Assembly: GCF_000771745.2 (NCBI RefSeq)
Contig: NZ_JPSL02000036.1
Coordinates: 162,691 to 226,690 of the forward strand
Length of the DNA stretch: 64,000 nt
Direction of reading: 5' to 3'
Origin: Thermus filiformis
Lineage (GTDB): Bacteria; Deinococcota; Deinococci; Deinococcales; Thermaceae
This document shows positions 60,713 to 64,000 of this stretch, one piece after another. Below the pieces are notes generated by a model. That model ran no database searches. It saw only the letters and a program-made list of their open reading frames with translations, and had not been told where the DNA came from. Within the stretch, counting starts at the first letter, position 1, and each line of letters starts with the position of its first letter. The translations under genes were made by a program, and so were the position numbers.

Positions 60713-61891
60713 CTAGAACCCCTCCTCCTCTTCCTCGTCTATTTGCAAGTCCAAGGGGAGATGCTCCATGGCCATGTGGAACCTTTCCTCCGAGTCCATC
60801 TGGGAGGCGAAGGCTATCTGGCGGCGGTGGAGCCGCTCCGCCCTCCTGGGGTCAAACGCCTTCTGCAGCCTCTCCACCCGCTCCTCAAAGGCCTCGAGGG
60901 CCTGGGCCAGGGCCTCTCCCCGCTCGGTCTGGGGAAGCTCCCCCAGGAGCTCCTTTAGCGCACGGGACTCCTCCAGCCAAAGCTTTGCCTTCTCCGGCCG
61001 GTCCACCTCCTCCCGCAAAAGCGCCCGCCCCTTCTGGAACACCCACTCCTGCCGCACCCGCTGCCAGGCCTCGCTCCCCTCCGGGGCGGGCTCGGGCAGG
61101 GGCAGGTAGTGGGAGAGGGTCTTCCCCGGCAGCCGCTCCCCCACCTCCAGGACCTCCTTCTCCGACACGGGGGGCCTTACCCGCAGGAGGAGGTGGCGCC
61201 GCTCCCCAGGCGCGAAGGGGCCCAGGTGGCGCAGCTCATCCCGCCTCCGGACCCAGACCCCCAGGTTCACCGGCCCCTTGAGGAAGGCCAGCTCCTCCTC
61301 CAGGGCCGAGCGCAGGGTCCCCAGGGGGGCGTACCGGTGGGTCCCGCCGCCCTCCAGGGCCATTCCCTCCAGGAGGAAGCGGTCGTAGTCCTCCCCGAAG
61401 CCCAGGGTGTAGGTGTAGACCCCCCGCTCCGCCGCCCGCCGCGCCTCCGCGGCCAGGGCTCGAGGATCCCGCAACCCTACGTTGGCCAGACCGTCGGAGA
61501 GGAGGAAGACGAACCGGGGCCGGGAGGGGTCCGAAAGGAGCTCCACCCCCGCCTCCCAGCCCGCGTGCAGGGCCGTCATGCCCCCCGCCTCCAGGCCCTT
61601 AAGGAAGGCCCGGGCCCCCTTCCTGTCCAAGAACCCTCCCACCAGGACCTCGTCGTTGTAGGCCACCAGGCCCAACCGCCCTTCCTCGGGGAAGGCCTCC
61701 AGGAGGGTGAGGGCGGCCGCTTTGGCTTCCTCCAGCTTGTGCCCGCTCATGCTCCCCGATCGGTCCATGACCAGGGCCGCCTCGGGGGCCAGCGGCTTCC
61801 CCTTGGGTGCCTTCAGCTCCAGCACCACCCAGTCCTGCCCTTCCACCACCGCCCGTGCCACCTTCAGCTCGAGTCCTTCCTTCCTCGCCAT
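60713..61891 (-). CDS. VWA-domain protein
   Basis: This 392-residue soluble protein has a VWA domain at about residues 30-190 with the MIDAS motif DRSGSMSGHK, a Thr in GGMTALHAGW and LSDGLANVGL. A beta-rich part (LRVRPPVSEKEVLEVG) and a long helical tail (ERLHRRQIAFASQMDSEERF) follow. Its neighbours suggest a link to the MoxR cluster, though it is on the other strand. The start is placed at ATG 61,891 after AAGGAGG; the longer frame to 61,972 has no ribosome site. CATACT upstream is a likely -10. Confidence 0.88.
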   Translation of the reverse strand: MARKEGLELKVARAVVEGQDWVVLELKAPKGKPLAPEAALVMDRSGSMSGHKLEEAKAAALTLLEAFPEEGRLGLVAYNDEVLVGGFLDRKGARAFLKGLEAGGMTALHAGWEAGVELLSDPSRPRFVFLLSDGLANVGLRDPRALAAEARRAAERGVYTYTLGFGEDYDRFLLEGMALEGGGTHRYAPLGTLRSALEEELAFLKGPVNLGVWVRRRDELRHLGPFAPGERRHLLLRVRPPVSEKEVLEVGERLPGKTLSHYLPLPEPAPEGSEAWQRVRQEWVFQKGRALLREEVDRPEKAKLWLEESRALKELLGELPQTERGEALAQALEAFEERVERLQKAFDPRRAERLHRRQIAFASQMDSEERFHMAMEHLPLDLQIDEEEEEGF

Positions 61892-62030
61892 GTTCCCCTC
61901 CTTGCAACCCCAGTATGGGGAAGGGGTGCGACACCTAGCGTCGAGAGGCGATGGATTAACCGGCCACTTCACCCTCAGGGGTTAACGGAACTTGCGAAGT
62001 CGAGGGTGCCTTCTGCTAAGCTTTTCTTAG

Positions 62031-62301
62031 GTCAAGTCGCCATTTTTGTGGGTTCCTCTCAGTGTTCCCTTCGGGAAGCAACTTCCATGGCCCTCAGCGG
62101 GTCCATGTCCATGTAGCGCTTGAATGCCCAGTCTTCACTCGCCCTCAGCATCACCACCGTGGCCAGGTTCGTCAGGCTCTTCTCGCTCGGGAATACGCCC
62201 ACCACCCGGGTCCTCCGCTTCACCTCCTTGGAAAGGCGCTCCAGCACAAGAATATGCGACGCTTCCAATGGAAGAGAAACCCACCAAAATGGCGACTTGA
62301 C
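62031..62301 (-). mobile_element. IS256-family deletion derivative (271 bp) with both terminal repeats
   Basis: Near-perfect 24-bp terminal inverted repeats (23 of 24) occur at 62,031-62,054 and 62,278-62,301; the outer half reads GTCAAGTCGCCATTTT. The inside carries only the C-terminal end of a transposase. It resembles a MITE that could be moved by a full-length relative. No target duplication is seen. The 438 bp between the VWA and IS1634 genes contain this element and no other gene. Confidence 0.8.
62059..62268 (-). pseudogene. IS256-family transposase, C-terminal fragment
   Basis: Up to 69 residues can be read, of which LERLSKEVKRRTRVVGVFPS and SLTNLATVVMLRASEDW match the C-terminus of IS256-family transposases. 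The first ~7 residues may come from the fused left part. The DDE catalytic domain is absent, so no activity is expected. The stop lies just inside the inverted repeat. Confidence 0.8.
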
Positions 62302-62318
62302 TGTATACTACCCACATT

Positions 62319-63992
62319 CCGCACCCCCTTCACTCCAGCAGGTAATATCGCCCGGCCCCCAGGAGGCGCGCCGCGGTCTCGTGATGGGGAGCCAGGTTGA
62401 GGACGAACCACCTGCCCCCCAGCTCCACCAGTCGGACCCACATAAAGAGTTGAAACACCCAGCGCAAGGTGGGCTTGGCTGTGGGTCTCCCCTTCTGGTC
62501 CGGCAGGCTGGACCCCGCCTCCCAAAGCCTCCGCCTCAGCGCCCACTCCCCCAGGGCGTACACCAGAAGGGCCAGGGCCATCACCATCCCCAGGGCCATC
62601 ACCCGCTCGGGCCGCTTCAAGAAGGTGCTCTCCGCAAAGAACAGGGGGTCCTTCAGAAACCGGAACCCCCGCTCCACCGTCCGGGCCTGGTCCTTGTACC
62701 GCCTCAGCACCTCCTGAGGGGGAAGCCCCTCCCGGTCCAGCACGTTCGTGGCCAGGAGGAATCGCCCCAGGCCCCGCCTCGCCCGCTCCAGCTTCTCCTG
62801 ATCCACCTCCAGGCGGGCCCGCAGGCGGTAGACCACCGCCAAGGGTCGCTCCCCCTTGCGCGGCCGGCCCACCCGCTCCCATTGGCGTTCCTCCTGCACT
62901 CCCAGGTAGACCAGCCGGTGCAAAGGAAGTCGGCCGCTGGCCTCGCTCAGGGCCCGCCGGGCGTCCGCCTCACAGGCGAAGGTCCGAGCCGTCAGCCGGC
63001 CCAGGACCTTCCGCGCCTCCCCTTCGGCCCGCGCTATCCGCTGCTGGAGGCTCGCTTCCTCCATCCTGGCCCGCTCCTGGCTCTCCACCAACAGCCAGCG
63101 CTGCCGCACACCCCCGTACTCGCTCTCCACCTCCAGCCCCCGGTAGCCCGGCAGCAGAGGCCTCCAGGCCTCCTGGGGTAACTCCTCGCGTAGCAGGACC
63201 TTGGCCTCCTTTAGGGTGGCCGGCACCCGCATGACCCAGGAGAACCCACGCAGGGCCCCCAGGTTCTCCTGGCTGTAGCTGGCCCCGTCCAGCACCACCA
63301 CCTCCCCCAGTTCCAGGCTCTGGCGGTAGCGCGCCAGCAGGGGAACCAAGGCCTCCTGATCCGACTGGTTCCCATCCCCAGGAGCGAAGAGCAGGGGAAT
63401 CCCCCCGGTATCGGCGCAGATCAGGTTCATCACCCACTGCTTGAGGTCTGGGCGGTGGTCCCGGCTGTAGCCGTGGGTGAGGCGGATGACCAGGGGCTCG
63501 TCCCCCGTATCGGTCTGGCCCTCTTCCCCGCTCCCGTACACCCCGTGGACGTGAAAGCTGGTGGAGTCCACGTGAAGAGCCCGCACGGGAAAGGGAAAGG
63601 CTCTGCGGGCAGATTTAGCCACCTCCACGAACAGCTCGGTGACCCCGGCCGCGTACAGGCTGTCCAGCATGCGGCCCATGCGGTCGTCGTTCAAAAGTTC
63701 GGGGGTGATGCCGGGCCCCAGGAGCAGCTCGGTGGGCTTGCCCTGGAAGAAGTGGCCGAAGAGGTAGAGGGGAGAGGTGACGAAGCCCAGGGCGTTCAGT
63801 ATGGCGGCCTTGAGGGCCATGCCAGTGGAGACCTTTTCGCCCGGCCTTGGGCCCACGAACCGGTCTACGGTCTGTACCAGTCCTATCTGATCCAGGATGC
63901 TGGCCACCAGGCCCAGGTGGCCCAGGTCGTACACCTGTAGGTTGGGTGTGGTTTCCATCCCAAAATCCTAAGGCCAAGGGAGAGGGGTGCGG
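62319..63992 (-). mobile_element. IS1634-like insertion sequence (ends approximate)
   Basis: A transposase gene on the minus strand is bracketed by short inverted repeats: CCGCACCCC at 62,319-62,327 and GGGGTGCGG at 63,984-63,992. Further outward bases are only partly matched, so the exact ends and any target duplication are unclear. The right end is 8 bp from the window edge. Confidence 0.75.
62330..63958 (-). CDS. IS1634-family (IS4 superfamily) transposase
   Basis: This 542-residue DDE transposase has the IS1634 N-terminal region (YDLGHLGLVASILDQIGLVQ with LLNDDRMGRMLDSLYAAG), first catalytic Asp in ALHVDSTSFHVHG, second in VVLDGASYSQENL, and the C-terminal YKDQARTVERGFRFLKDP with the catalytic Glu in the Y-R-E-type helix. 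The length is full for the family, and no frameshift is seen, so it may be active. It starts at ATG 63,958 within 35 bp of the right inverted repeat. Confidence 0.9.
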   Translation of the reverse strand: METTPNLQVYDLGHLGLVASILDQIGLVQTVDRFVGPRPGEKVSTGMALKAAILNALGFVTSPLYLFGHFFQGKPTELLLGPGITPELLNDDRMGRMLDSLYAAGVTELFVEVAKSARRAFPFPVRALHVDSTSFHVHGVYGSGEEGQTDTGDEPLVIRLTHGYSRDHRPDLKQWVMNLICADTGGIPLLFAPGDGNQSDQEALVPLLARYRQSLELGEVVVLDGASYSQENLGALRGFSWVMRVPATLKEAKVLLREELPQEAWRPLLPGYRGLEVESEYGGVRQRWLLVESQERARMEEASLQQRIARAEGEARKVLGRLTARTFACEADARRALSEASGRLPLHRLVYLGVQEERQWERVGRPRKGERPLAVVYRLRARLEVDQEKLERARRGLGRFLLATNVLDREGLPPQEVLRRYKDQARTVERGFRFLKDPLFFAESTFLKRPERVMALGMVMALALLVYALGEWALRRRLWEAGSSLPDQKGRPTAKPTLRWVFQLFMWVRLVELGGRWFVLNLAPHHETAARLLGAGRYYLLE

Positions 63993-64000
63993 CACCAGGA

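Overview
The window is chromosomal DNA of a Thermus species. The sequence is very GC-rich and codons end in G or C. The proteins match the Thermus gene set: TtuA/TtuB/TtuC tRNA thiolation, a second EF-G, an RlmO-type m5C methyltransferase, a PilC pilus protein and a TrxR-like ferredoxin-NADP reductase. Many genes also appear to be leaderless, with a TANNNT box about 6 nt before the start codon. No rRNA or CRISPR array was seen.

Bases 1-49,000 are mostly ordinary housekeeping DNA. In order they hold: the hemA 3' end with a HemX/CcsA-like gene; a SHOCT/DUF2089 cluster; a two-component system; an EF-G2, MoxR, PEP synthase, hemolysin III operon (minus strand); a JAMM protease with the E1-like TtuC; citrate synthase; an RlmO-like methyltransferase and tRNA-Met(CAU); FNR and an alcohol dehydrogenase; a Zn/Mn ABC transporter; an Rrf2 regulator with a cysteine desulfurase; an acyl-CoA ligase; ScpB and TsaC; PilC; a GlcD-like oxidase; a five-gene peptide ABC transporter; AcuB/AcuC; TtuB, TtuA, a DUF1653 protein and tRNA-Ile; a TolC-TolC-MacA-MacB efflux operon; and a thiolase, SDR, CoA-transferase operon.

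Bases 49,000-64,000 are mobile and accessory. Two ISAs1-family copies in opposite orientation flank a sugar ABC transporter, whose last permease is cut by the second copy. To the right lies a helicase, MoxR ATPase, HExxH/VWA-domain gene cluster with overlapping or close-packed genes. The helicase has lost its N-terminus to the same IS. A convergent VWA gene, a 271-bp IS256-family deletion derivative and an IS1634-like transposase follow. This helicase/MoxR/metallopeptidase-VWA cluster is the best candidate for an uncharacterised system.

Two features recur across the window. One is a family of dispersed intergenic palindromes whose hairpins are capped by GNRA-type tetraloops; the first ISAs1 copy sits inside one of them. 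The other is the leaderless promoter layout, which sometimes serves divergent gene pairs whose -10 boxes or start codons overlap. All functions are inferred by reading sequence; no database search was run.
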